Positions 36,095 to 47,784 are shown, counted from the first letter of the stretch. The stretch is 64,000 nt of DNA from Antedon bifida (GCA_963402885.1 OY727095.1:7197001-7261000), one strand, 5' to 3'. Translations and numbers: made by a program. Notes: generated by a model from the letters alone, not told the origin.

Positions 36095-38331
36095 TTATTT
36101 AGTACAATTCATTAAAATTATCAGAACCGAAAGTAACGAAAAAAGATAAATAAATGGGATGAAATGTGGGCTTATTTGAACTATTCCTGTCGTTTTACTT
36201 ATATTTTCCCCGCTTCTCATGATAGTCCGTCTCGCAACAGACCAGCGACGGGGTCCTTTAAGCCTGTAAGATGAAGGGTATGCTGGTCCGAAGAACACTT
36301 TCACAGCAAGATTAGGGTTCGTTAAAAATAAACCGAGTGTAGGCTTCACTCCAATGTCTCTTGCTAAATCGTCTTGGTATGGGACTGAGGGTAACTATTA
36401 TACAAAATAGAAATCAATTTATTAGTTAAACAATTACGTCATATGTTTAACATCATTTCTTTACGGGATTGAATGTAATCACAATTACACCTTTAAATAT
36501 GCTACTAAAGCCGAGTTTCCACTAGGCGAATTTGCTCGCGCGAATTGAAAACATGAGCTTATACGCATGCGTATTCATTTTTTCTTCCAAATCCCTCGCT
36601 CTGCGCATGCGTATAAGCTGACGCTGTCGATTCGCGCGAATGGTTCGCTAATCGGCTAAAAGTTACTATAGATATTCTTACTAAAATCTTTTGATAGCCA
36701 AATTTCTGTATTATACTATCAATTCGTGATTTTGCATCTTTTTGACGGATCTTCAATGCAGGTAAGATTATTCTGCCTGAAAGAACAGACGTAGTCCATC
36801 GAGCTTGTAATTCAAATATTGGACCAAGTGCTCCTGGCGACCCGACTGCTCCAATAAACGCAAGTGTCGGGTATTTTGGAGATAGAATAAGCTTGTAGAG
36901 TTCAAGTCTGGTTTCTGTTCGTAAAGGAGGATAAAACTTATTTTAATCAATTTCAAAACAAGAAACTGTGTATTTAATAAATATCAATTAAGTATAACAA
37001 ATCATTTGAAGTTTTTAAACTTCAAAATTGCTTCCAAAGAGTCCAAACCTTTTAAACCAACAAATTTATTTTAATAGTGATATTTTGATATGAATCACAT
37101 AACATTTACAACAAACGTTTAGCAAATGTTAAACGGAATTTCCTTACCATCTAAAATATCAGTACTAATGAATGGAAAGGTTGTGAAGTAGCCTGTAGCA
37201 CAGATCACAGTATCGACACATTTTACAGTCGTTCCATCCACAAACTTGACACCATCTTCAGTAAACATTTCCACACGTGACTTTACCTCCAGAGCGCCAT
37301 TGGCTATTCGGTTCAGCAGACTATCGTTTAACATAAAACTTCCACTAAGAAGGTCCTCTTTTACTGATTCGTTGCTATTGTTGACAACGATTCTCGATTC
37401 AATTAGATATTTCATTATTCCCAGTTGTATGGGTTTAGGCAACACAGTCAAACATCGACGGTTCATGACTGTATCGATTGGCATGCCATTTGGTCCTTGT
37501 CTTCCTAAAACGTTGCAGACTTTCCGAAAGCTGATATAAGTCTGAAATAAAAATCTTTTACTCTTGCATGGAAATTGACAAACGGTAACATATTTAAATT
37601 AAATATTGCGTTTTGTAATAGACCTTGACAGTTTAGGCCTCTGTGTACATGATAAGTATTATTATTATTATTATATGCTGTAGTAACTTAAGTTCTGCCT
37701 AAACTATCAAACTAGTTTGACCAAACAAGTGCGATGTGCCCAAATATGGCAATGACATCATCGTTTCCATATATGGGCAAATCACATTTTTTGTCACATA
37801 AAGTTTGATAGTGTAGACAGAGCTTTACCGCTTTTGCATGGTGACTACACTGCGTTGCTACATCACCCGCTGAATGAGACGCAGCAATGACAACAGTTTG
37901 ACCAACAAAATCTTTTCCATTTCTGTATTTATTGCTGTGCATGATATGACCTTTGAACTCGTTCATACCCGGATAATTCGGCATTCTGATTTTAGAGTAA
38001 CACCCCGTACAAACCATCACCGCATCATATATGCCACTGCTTTTATGCTTCCCATGTTTCGTTGTTACAATCCATTGACCCCCGGCGTCGTTTGCTGGTC
38101 TGACGTCAATAACTTCCGTGTCAAAAATAATATATTTCTCTAAATGATGATGTTTAACATAATCTCTGTAGTACTTTATCACGTGATGGTTGTTGAGATA
38201 AGTGGGGTATTCTGTTGGGTAGGGGAAATCACTTAAACACATCATATGTTTACTGGGGTTGGTAACCAGTCCATTATACATGACGCTTGCCTCGCCTCTT
38301 GTGTGTCCATCATTGGAAGTCCAAACACCAC
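36095..38331 (-). CDS. Flavin-containing monooxygenase B, first exon not found
   Basis: Four exons on the minus strand (38331-37829, 37541-37148, 36914-36682, 36394-36095) match exons 2-6 of FMO-A with the same phases, except that A's exons 2 and 3 are one exon here. Visible: GGVWTSNDGHTRGEASVMY, the signature FKGHIMHSNKY, the NADPH site VVIAASHSAGD (Ala where FMO-A keeps the first Gly), CATGYFTTFPF and a C-terminal anchor (FIPFIYLFSLLSVLIILM). The exon carrying the FAD-binding GxGxxG should lie upstream, above 38331. I searched the minus strand to about 43 kb by eye and did not find it, so the gene may be 5'-truncated or have a distant first exon. The rest is open and well conserved. The donor of the 37829 exon abuts a MITE. 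Confidence 0.85.
36511..36660. mobile_element. MITE family 3 in FMO-B intron
   Basis: Inverted ends AGCCGAGTTTCCACTAGGCG (left) and ATGGTTCGCTAATCGGCT (right), with inner arms GAGCTTATACGCATGCG and CGCATGCGTATAAGCT. About 150 bp, no ORF. It lies between the last two exons of FMO-B. Confidence 0.6.
37690..37827. mobile_element. MITE family 1 copy abutting the FMO-B splice donor
   Basis: Full copy with the usual ends. Its right end (GACAGAGCTTTAC on the plus strand) overlaps the donor of FMO-B: on the minus strand the exon ends GCG and the intron begins GTAAAGCTCTGTC, where AAGCTCTGTC is the MITE terminus. Confidence 0.85.
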
Positions 38332-38693
38332 CTTAAAATGTAATTTATACGGTAACCATGACATGACATGACATGTAGGCCTATAGGCCACCTTGTTTTG
38401 TTATAAAGTATTGTGTTTATATTATATATTACGGTATTTGATTTGATTTCGATACATTCAGAAAAAAAACGCAAATAAAAACATACAAAAAACATGATCA
38501 ACATCTGTATTTATTTATTAACATTTGGCAAATAGCGCAAGAAGAAACAATGGGCCATGGCCCAGCCCAGAAGTGAGAACCTATGTATGGCACCAAAAAA
38601 GGATTTACTTTGTCGGGGCTTAAAATGGATATTGAATAAAGTCTTTGAAACGGGGAAAACGCATCTTTTTTTAAATAAAATGTATATGTACAT

Positions 38694-38842
38694 AAAGCTT
38701 GGTTTCCACTAGGATGCAACACAATGACGTAAGGCGCAACGCAAACAAATTGACACATTCAAACGATGGATTATTCGAACCGTTCATTGTGATTGGTCAA
38801 TTCGCTTGCGTTGCGACTGACGTCCTTGCGTTGCGACTGACG
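38694..38842. mobile_element. MITE family 2 copy
   Basis: AAAGCTTGGTTTCCACTAGG at the left, inner GTGATTGGTCAATTCGC, and a duplicated CTTGCGTTGCGACTGACG at the right. The right terminus is missing. Confidence 0.7.
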
Positions 38843-39484
38843 TTGTCTGATATTGTAACTTTGTTATTAATATGAGAAAGATTGTTCGTTCATTACCCAT
38901 AAAAGTGGGCGAAAAAAAGAAATACGGTTTATTACGGATATGAATAGTCATTCTTCCAGGTAGTATTAAGTTTAGAAAAAAATGAATCTATTCAACTGGA
39001 CTTACTGGAATAATATAACTATGACGTTTCCAGGTTTTATTATCAGGCCGAATGATGAAAGTATCATTGTCCATTACCCGTATTATTGTGATATACAGTC
39101 AATATTGACACATTAAAAAACAAATACAACTTTAAACACAACAAATTATCAGCAGTTAGTGAAGAAGCTTTACCAGCAAAACATATTTTTATGGCAACAA
39201 TATTGATTTATAACGGATGCCGGTATTAACTTTATTTGACATTCAAAAATGCCAAATTCTACAAAAATGTAATGGCTGTTATAAAAGCAGTCACTGTTAC
39301 AGGCATCATTCATCTGGGCTCTACCTCTGTGAATGGATGACAGTTTGGGAACCTCTCAGTTGATCTTATCCAGTTCTGATACAATTTGAGGTAAATTTTA
39401 AATTTCATTTTGCACTATTTTCATATTAATGATCATATATATATATATATAGGTGTAGGCTACATGCAAGAATTGGTGGTATGA
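38843..39484. other. Spacer upstream of FMO-B, nothing recognised
   Basis: Possible location of the FMO-B promoter or first intron, but no FAD-motif exon is seen on the minus strand. A short (AT)n run lies at about 39437-39452. Confidence 0.4.
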
Positions 39485-39645
39485 AGGATCGTTCATACTT
39501 GTTCCGGAACGATTCCGGTCCGGCGCCGTCAACTCAAATCGAATGGACCAATCAATATGCACGCCCGCGTGAAAACGAAACATTAACGTTCGATTTGATT
39601 TGCCGGCCGGACTGGAACCGTGCCGGAACAAGTGTGAAAGATCCT
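39485..39645. mobile_element. MITE family 4 (GC-rich inverted repeat)
   Basis: AGGATCGTTCATACTTGTTC at the left is mirrored by GGAACAAGTGTGAAAGATCC at the right. Inner arms CCGGTCCGGC and GCCGGCCGGACTGG pair as well, and the centre holds GACCAATCAA. About 160 bp, notably more GC-rich than its surroundings, with no ORF of its own. Confidence 0.65.
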
Positions 39646-40439
39646 TGAGAGGAGAGTCTCCAGCACCTAAGCCCATCGTGGCGATAATGAGGTGTGTGAC
39701 ATATTTTGACAGGGTGAACAGTGTGAAAATAATCCATCAAGCCTTACGCTTTCACTTTCCTCGTGTTCACCCGTCATTTATTTCTCATATTGGGAGGGCG
39801 CGGCTACAAACAACTAAGATCAAATCAAGGTACAGTATAAAATGTTTCCTTCTTTTATACGAATCAACAGAGAGCAACTCGCCAATTATTCAGTATTTTA
39901 TTATTCAACTTCTGTTTTCAATAATAGTCAATATAATTCAATTATAGTTTTTGTATTATTATGATTACTGTAAATAATCACTGTATATACTTTATATTTA
40001 GTTTTTTTGTTTGTAAAAATCACTGTAAATACACGTTATTATGGTTACCATTATAATACCAAAAAAATGTACAATTGATTACATAAAGTTTACATATACA
40101 TTAAAAAAATTATACACAAATAAGATAGTTTAACAAGAAAGTTTTAATCATGTATTTTACCGCCATTTTTCATTTCTACATTTTAATTAACATCGTATCT
40201 AAAATTTTAAATGAGAAAAAATATGGTTAATACTGAATTCTGGCATCTTATTATGTAAATATACCTGTATTTTAACTACTTTAAACACTTACGTTTAATT
40301 GTCACAAATGTACTTATATGTATATAATATATTCATCAATGAGAATTTAAAAAAACGTGAGAAGAACTCACACAAGACAAAAAAAAAAAAAATTATACAG
40401 GACGGATTTATTTTATAATTTGTAATTTTATAATGTACC

Positions 40440-40565
40440 GTTTTAAAACTCAGTCTCATTTGAGCCTTAGCGAGTTCTTTAGCGAAAGAACCCTGGCACT
40501 AGGTCAGGATTGAACCCTGGACCTTGGGATTGGGCAATCACGTTAACCACCAAGCTTGTTGTAGT
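40440..40565 (-). mobile_element. tRNA-derived SINE head, minus strand
   Basis: On the minus strand an A-box-like stretch (AGCTTGGTGGTTAACGTGAT) is followed about 30 bp later by a B box (GGGTTCAATCCTG). The spacing and consensus resemble the SINE at 12115. No tRNA cloverleaf forms. Confidence 0.5.
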
Positions 40566-40859
40566 AAGAATATAAACAACCATATCTGTAAAATTATAAC
40601 TGAATAAACAAACAAAAACGAGACATCTTACAAACCGTTTAAAAATGGTATTAAAAATCGGTTCTTTTTATCAAGAATCCGTTTCTATTTCCAAGATTTC
40701 GATTGCTTTCAAATACGATGTTTAAATCCGTATTCTCAACATAATAAATGTCTTTCATGCTATAGATGCCTACCAAATTCCACAACATCATTACAGATGT
40801 TATACTATGGTGATGTTCAACCAAGCTGTAAATAGGCTCGCTTGGTCTCGTTTCTGAAA

Positions 40860-42400
40860 TAGTTTTTTTTAGTTATCCGCTTAGTAGCGGATAACTCCTT
40901 GTGATTGTATTGGATCAATATTTTTTTTCTGTATACGTTCTTCTTTCTTTCTCGCTATTTTTATGCATCGCGTTTCTCTAAAATGTGTAAACATAACATT
41001 TCATAACTTTGACAACATGTGGAAATTTACCTCCTATTTTTGAAAGACGTCAGAGTTGCGCAACGTGACTTACGCGCGATTTTATGAATTTCAATGATTG
41101 ATCATAGATTAAAAACCAAAAGTCATTTTGTATTGACACTTGGTGAAAATTTAAGTCATATCAAGGGCAAACTTTCTACGGATTAAAAATGCATGTTTCA
41201 CAAGAATTTACGCGCGCACGCGCATTTAAAATTTTAAAATGCGCAAAATTAATTTCTAATCAATTTTTTACGCGTTTCTTGTCATTTTGAGCATGTCAAA
41301 AATTCCCACGGGCGCGCAATTTTTTATGCGCGCGGTGCGCACGTAGCGTTAGAAACATTTTTTTCTCTTGAATTATATTTTTCAAGCCTTTCCTAGTAAT
41401 TTTGAAAACAATTTAGACCATTTGCACTTAAAATAACGCCATACGAACACGTTAAATTAGACAATTCGCGCGCGTTTTTTATGAAAAAGCTTAAAAAATC
41501 GTCAAAATAATGTCTTTTTTTAAACAGGCATAGTTTCTAAAGTAAACCATGAACCATTTATTTTTATTACAAAATCTAGAAGTTGATGAGTTGTAGATAT
41601 CGGATCATGCATCAATAAGGTTAAACAAACATTGTGACGTCATCGTATGGCCACTGGAATATAAAATATATAATATTTGTCTGTTTCGTTATTGCTCATC
41701 ACATTCAGTAGAGCGCAACTCGCTTATCCGTATTCCATTTTCCACGAGATTTTAATATTGTCTAGGTCAACCAAGTATCTTTCGCATGATTTAAAAATAG
41801 TTTAATCTTTATGACGTCATGTTTCAAAATGTAAATAACGTGAGTCACTTATTTTCATCTTTACAGTAAATTTTAATCTGTTATAGCTCGTCAGAATAAA
41901 AAGTGATAATCATGATTAAAACGTTTTCTGGAAGCTATTGGATTGTAGATACGAATTCATGTAAAAATATTGCCAATCAGATGTTGTGACGTCATCTTAT
42001 GGCCAGCTGAATAAAAAAATTCGTATTTTCATCTTTTGCGTCATAGTTCATCACATTTAAAAGAGCGCGCATCTATATTTTACGTATTCAAATTTCTTCT
42101 ACACGTTAATATATCCGAAATTGCTATCTTAGTGTTTCATTTTGATACCGTCGCCATGTTAAAAATAGGAATAAATGGCGGGTCCCGTAATTTAACCTAT
42201 GTATATAGATTATACTGTTTATACTGTATATACTATATGACACAAAATTGACAGAATTCAGCACTAACATATCATATTCTTCACACAGGTCATAATTTGT
42301 GTGCAATATTCCAACGTATGACGTGCACGCGGCGTTTGTCGTGCGGATAACTAACTCGTCAAAATGACGAGTTTCATGTCTAGTTTCTTTTTTTGTTGTT
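40860..42400. repeat. Noncoding repeat-like block with palindromes, family unknown
   Basis: It begins with a perfect hairpin (TTATCCGCTTAGTAGCGGAT) and ends with CGGATAACTAACTCGTCAAA followed by ATGACGAG, another hairpin. Inside are two diverged copies, about 352 bp apart, of a module with TTGTGACGTCAT, ATGGCCA, TCATCACATT and AGAGCGC (near 41631 and 41983), and several GCGCGC-rich stretches unusual for this AT-rich spacer. There is no long ORF. It looks like a non-autonomous element or a structured noncoding locus. Confidence 0.35.
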
Positions 42401-43560
42401 GAGAAGATCCGTTAATAAAGGTCGGAGAAAACCCGGTATTCTCGCCGAAAAGTTGACGGTTCGTTTTCTTCATGATGACCAGTGATTTGTAATAGTCGGC
42501 TTACAGCTCACTGATGATGACTCAAATGTGGGTGTATCACAGAAGCAAAACGAAAATATCAATCCGCGCGCGATGCATGCCGTAGTTATAGGAGCCATTT
42601 ACATTATTAGAATCTCTCTTTATTTTTTACATGTTTAACGTGTAAAGACAAAAAGGTTGTCGCAATGGCCATAGGATTTATTTTTGCAAATAAAATGTAG
42701 TTTGAGACCTTAAAATCGACCGAAATATGTAGGTAGTGTCTTTAAACGAAACGTACATTCATTTATTTATATTTTACAGGATAAAACATATCGGGTATAG
42801 ATGTAGCACTTGTTTTACATAATGGTCCTGTTTAAAATAAAAGGTTCAAAACATGCATAATATATTACTGACCGCCTAAGCTGTTTTCCCAGATAACCGA
42901 CTCTTTAATTCTTTTGAATTATAAATGCTAAGCGAATCAACGTAGAATTTTATTCGTTATTATTTAATATTTGGCCTGCAATGTTTTTAAATTTGCATCG
43001 GGTTGAATGTACTAAATTGTTGTATAATTGGTCAGGATCGATCATTTGACCAATCAGCCATGCCTAAATCTTCATTTGCGAAGATTCACATCGAGTTGTG
43101 ACTGGGTTTCATAAGACAAACAGTTTCAAAAAAGTATATACATATGAGGGTTATAATTCACATACATATTATATACATATATTATTCTGTAATTTCTCTG
43201 AGCATTTTTCATTTTTATCCAATGGTATTGCGTTTAACATACCAGCATCAATATTGTAACCTGTAATTGGAAGAATGCAATATCCAATAAAAACTTATAT
43301 TATAAATATACGTATACCCTTATATGTAACGTACATGGCGTGATCGATTCTAGATTCAATATATAGAAAATATATATGACTGATTAAGTAAATTTGACAA
43401 CGTATACGTGATAAAGTTATTGTTACTGGTACTTATATACCGAGTCTTTCCATCAGTACAGTTAGGAACATTATTTGTTCAGCCATCAATATATTCTTCA
43501 ATATATCGATTTTAAATACATAACCTGCCATTTAGGATTTCAATTTAATTATTTAAACTT
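42401..43560. other. Intergenic DNA, no supported gene
   Basis: AT-rich, with no recognisable ORF, element ends or RNA gene. I see nothing specific beyond one GACCAATCAG motif near 43050. Confidence 0.45.
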
Positions 43561-43614
43561 GGGTTTTCATTGCTAGCGATTGGAAGACGCAACGCAAGGT
43601 CGTAAGCGCAACAT

Positions 43615-43806
43615 AAAGCTTGGTTCCCACTAGGACTACGACGTAATCCCAACGCAAGCGGGGTTTACAAATGACAATTGGTAAAATTACCTAAGATTGT
43701 TTCCCAACGTAAGTGATTTATAATAACCAATCGCCAGCGATGGAATGGTCTCTTGCGTTGTGTCTATACGTTATTGCGTTGCGTCGCTACTGGGAACCAA
43801 GCATTA
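43615..43806. mobile_element. MITE family 2 copy at the edge of the satellite
   Basis: TAAAGCTTGGTTCCCACTAG at the left and CTACTGGGAACCAAGCATTA at the right. A partial copy precedes it (about 43575-43612) and another partial copy (43820-43900, with GTGATTGGTCAAATC) leads directly into the 50-bp satellite. Confidence 0.8.
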
Positions 43807-43870
43807 CGATGAAAAGCGTTGGAAGAATAATCCATCCCTTGTGATTGGTCAAATCATTTGCGTTGCGCTT

Positions 43871-46606
43871 TGTCATTGCGTCTCTAGTGGAAACCAAGCT
43901 TTAGGACATAAGTTATGCTTTGTCATTGCGTCTCTAGTGGGAACCAAGCTTTAGGACATAAGTTACGCTTTGTCATTGCGTCTCTAGTGGGAACCAAGCT
44001 TTAGGACATAAGTTACGCTTTGTCATTGCGTCTCTAGTGGGAACCAAGCTTTAGGACATAAGTTACGCTTTGTCATTGCGTCTCTAGTGGAAACCAAGCT
44101 TTAGGACATAAGTTACGCTTTGTCATTGCGTCTCTAGTGGGAACCAAGCTTTAGGACATAAATTACGCTTTGTCATTGCGTCTCTAGTGGAAACCAAGCT
44201 TTAGGACATAAGTTACGCTTTGTCATTGCGTCTCTAGTGGAAACCAAGCTTTAGGACATAAGTTACGCTTTGTCATTGCGTCTCTAGTGGGAACCAAGCT
44301 TTAGGACATAAGTTACGCTTTGTCATTGCGTCTCTAGTGGAAACCAAGCTTTAGGACATAAGTTACGCTTTGTCATTGCGTCTCTAGTGGAAACCAAGCT
44401 TTAGGACATAAGTTACGCTTTGTCATTGCGTCTCTAGTGGGAACCAAGCTTTAGGACATAAGTTACGCTTTGTCATTGCGTCTCTAGTGGAAACCAAGCT
44501 TTAGGACATAAGTTACGCTTTGTCATTGCGTCTCTAGTGGAAACCAAGCTTTAGGACATAAGTTACGCTTTGTCATTGCGTCTCTAGTGGGAACCAAGCT
44601 TTAGGACATAAGTTACGCTTTGTCATTGCGTCTCTAGTGGAAACCAAGCTTTAGGACATAAGTTACGCTTTGTCATTGCGTCTCTAGTGGAAACCAAGCT
44701 TTAGGACATAAGTTACGCTTTGTCATTGCGTCTCTAGTGGGAACCAAGCTTTAGGACATAAGTTACGCTTTGTCATTGCGTCTCTAGTGGAAACCAAGCT
44801 TTAGGACATAAGTTACGCTTTGTCATTGCGTCTCTAGTGGGAACCAAGCTTTAGGACATAAGTTACGCTTTGTCATTGCGTCTCTAGTGGAAACCAAGCT
44901 TTAGGACATAAGTTACGCTTTGTCATTGCGTCTCTAGTGGAAACCAAGCTTTAGGACATAAGTTACGCTTTGTCATTGCGTCTCTAGTGGGAACCAAGCT
45001 TTAGGACATAAGTTACGCTTTGTCATTGCGTCTATAGTGGGAACCAAGCTTTAGGACATAAGTTACGCTTTGTCATTGCGTCTCTAGTGGAAACCAAGCT
45101 TTAGGACATAAGTTACGCTTTGTCATTGCGTCTCTAGTGGGAACCAAGCTTTAGGACATAAGTTACGCTTTGTCATTGCTTCTCTAGTGGGAACCAAGCC
45201 TTGGGACATAAGTTACGCTTTGTCATTGCGTCTCTAGTGGAAACCAAGCTTTAGGATATAAGTTATGCTTTGTCATTGCGTCTCTAGTGGGAACCAAGCT
45301 TTAGAACATAAGTTACGCTTTGTCATTGCTTCTCTAGTGGGAACCAAGCTTTAGAACATAAGTTACGCTTTGTCATTGCGTCTCTAGTGGGAACCAAGCC
45401 TTGGGACATAAGTTACGCTTTGTCATTGCGTCTCTAGTGGAAAACAAGCTTTAGGACATAAGTTACGCTTTGTCATTGCGTCTCTAGTGGGAACCAAGCT
45501 TTAGGACATAAGTTACGCTTTGTCATTGCGTCTCTAGTGGGAACCAAGCTTTAGGACATAAGTTACGCTTTGTCATTGCGTCTCTAGTGGGAACCAAGCT
45601 TTAGGACATAAGTTACGCTTTGTCATTGCGTCTATAGTGGAAACCAAGCTTTAGGACATAAGTTACGCTTTGTCATTGCGTCTCTAGTGGGAACCAAGCT
45701 TTAGGACATAAGTTACGCTTTGTCATTGCGTCTCTAGTGGGAACCAAGCTTTAGGACATAAGTTACGCTTTGTCATTGCGTCTCTAGTGGAAAACAAGCT
45801 TTAGGACATAAGTTACGCTTTGTCATTGCGTCTCTAGTGGGAACCAAGCTTTAGGACATAAGTTACGCTTTGTCATTGCGTCTCTAGTGGGAACCAAGCT
45901 TTAGGACATAAGTTACGCTTTGTCATTGCGTCTCTAGTGGAAAACAAGCTTTAGGACATAAGTTACGCTTTGTCATTGCGTCTCTAGTGGGAACCAAGCT
46001 TTAGGACATAAGTTACGCTTTGTCATTGCGTCTCTAGTGGGAACCAAGCTTTAGGACATAAGTTACGCTTTGTCATTGCGTCTCTAGTGGGAACCAAGCT
46101 TTAGGACATAAGTTACGCTTTGTCATTGCGTCTATAGTGGGAACCAAGCTTTAGGACATAAGTTACGCTTTGTCATTGCGTCTCTAGTGGAAACCAAGCT
46201 TTAGGACATAAGTTACGCTTTGTCATTGCGTCTCTAGTGGGAACCAAGCTTTAGAACATAAGTTACGCTTTGTCATTGCGTCTCTAGTGGGAACCAAGCC
46301 TTGGGACATAAGTTACGCTTTGTCATTGCGTCTCTAGTGGGAACCAAGCTTTAGGACATAAGTTACGCTTTGTCATTGCGTCTCTAGTGGAAAACAAGCT
46401 TTAGGACATAAGTTACGCTTTGTCATTGCGTCTCTAGTGGGAACCAAGCTTTAGAACATAAGTTACGCTTTGTCATTGCGTCTCTAGTGGGAACCAAGCC
46501 TTGGGACATAAGTTACGCTTTGTCATTGCGTCTCTAGTGGGAACCAAGCTTTAGGACATAAGTTACGCTTTGTCATTGCGTCTATAGTGGAAACTAAGCA
46601 TTAGAA
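43871..46606. repeat. 50-bp satellite array, about 55 copies, with higher-order structure
   Basis: Head-to-tail 50-bp units of the form TTAGGACATAAGTTACGCTT, TGTCATTGCG, TCTCTAGTGG, then G/A-AACCAAGCT. The unit contains the right terminal sequence of MITE family 2 (CATTGCGTC..AGTGGGAACCAAGCTTTA). Units differ at diagnostic bases (AAACC/GAACC, AAAACAAG, TTAGAAC, AAGCCTTGGG, TCTATAG), which recur in blocks. The most regular block is an A-A-G trimer (150 bp) repeated about four times from 44171 to 44770. No coding potential. Confidence 0.97.
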
Positions 46607-46840
46607 TATAAGTTGAGGTTAAATCACATTCACGACTTGATGAAGCAGTACGAGAATAAACGTACTCTTTGGACCAAAAGTCATGAAAAAAGGTGAGGTT
46701 TAATAACAAAAAGTTTAAATTTAAGTTGATGACGGATATAGACGGGTAAATAATTCTGAAGGATGAAAAGAAACGTATGTGCTTTGCTGATCGATTGATG
46801 GATGGAATGATCAAGTAAAGATATTTTACATTTGATTCTC
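46580..46840. repeat. Segment duplicated at 48062-48300
   Basis: Beyond the last satellite unit, AATATAAGTTGAGGTTAAAT, CACATTCACGACTTGATGAA and GCAGTACGAGAATAAACGTA recur at 48062-48165, followed by looser similarity (GACGGATATAG, GACGGGTAAATAATTC). This is a diverged duplication of the satellite's right flank. Confidence 0.75.
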
Positions 46841-46849
46841 TATGTATAT

Positions 46850-46952
46850 CTTCCTACACTATAAAACTTTGTGTGATAAAAACTGTATTATTACCATATT
46901 TGGGCACATCACACTTTTTTGTCAAACTAGTTTTATAGTGTAGACAGAGCTT
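46850..46952. mobile_element. MITE family 1 copy, left arm degraded
   Basis: Right part well preserved (ACCATATTTGGGCACATCAC, then TTTTATAGTGTAGACAGAGC); left arm reduced to CTACACTATAAAACTTTGTG. Confidence 0.7.
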
Positions 46953-47064
46953 AATAAAAGAAGCCAAAAGTTTCTTTAAAACACAGGTATGATGTGTCAG
47001 TGTCTAAACGGGGAAAGAGAAATATGTCAGTAATAATATTTAATACATATAATACTGTATATAT

Positions 47065-47784
47065 TAATTATACCAGCAATTTACAGAAAATATGAAACAA
47101 AACTATATGTACTGTATAAGATGTTTGAGAATTATTTTAACGTGGTATTTAGTGGTTATAGTCGTGAATACTGTTTATTCTGTGTGCCTGCTAATTTAAT
47201 GTATATACAGTATATCATTATAAGGAATATACGTACTAATTGAATTTTATTATTATCGTACAAGGTTCATTCATACATTTACACATTTGTACTTATACAC
47301 CGCAGTCTAAACACTTCAACCATTTACATTTAACTGTTTCTGCACAAGATCACATCTAATGGGCGCATGGCCACATAGCAGATCACTAACGGTGATCTCC
47401 TTATCCCCAGACCTTACTTGGAACTAATTATACCAGCAATTTACAGAAAATATGAAACAAAACTATATGTACTGTATAAGATGTTTGAGAATTATTTTAA
47501 CGTGGTATTTAGTGGTTATAGTCGTGAATACTGTTTATTCTGTGTGCCTGCTAATTTAATGTATATACAGTATATCATTATAAGGAATATACGTACTAAT
47601 TGAATTTTATTATTATCGTACAAGGTTCATTCATACATTTACACATTTGTACTTATACACCGCAGTCTAAACACTTCAACCATTTACATTTAACTGTTTC
47701 TGCACAAGATCACATCTAATGGGCGCATGGCCACATAGCAGATCACTAACGGTGATCTCCTTATCCCCAGACCTTACTTGGAAC
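47065..47784. repeat. Perfect 360-bp tandem duplication
   Basis: Positions 47065-47424 and 47425-47784 read identically by eye, from TAATTATACCAGCAATTTAC to CCAGACCTTACTTGGAAC. There is no ORF beyond about 60 codons. It is either a very recent duplication or an assembly artefact. Confidence 0.93.

Noticed and set aside
39600-39947. Plus-strand ORF of 115 codons
   Set aside because: It starts inside the right arm of a palindromic MITE; the composition is not gene-like.
43871-46606. CRISPR-like array of regularly spaced repeats
   Set aside because: The 50-bp units are contiguous with no unique spacers, the DNA is eukaryotic, and no cas genes are present. It is a satellite.
47418-47603. ORF of 61 codons in the 360-bp duplication
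   Set aside because: It has no motif and exists in duplicate only because the DNA is duplicated.
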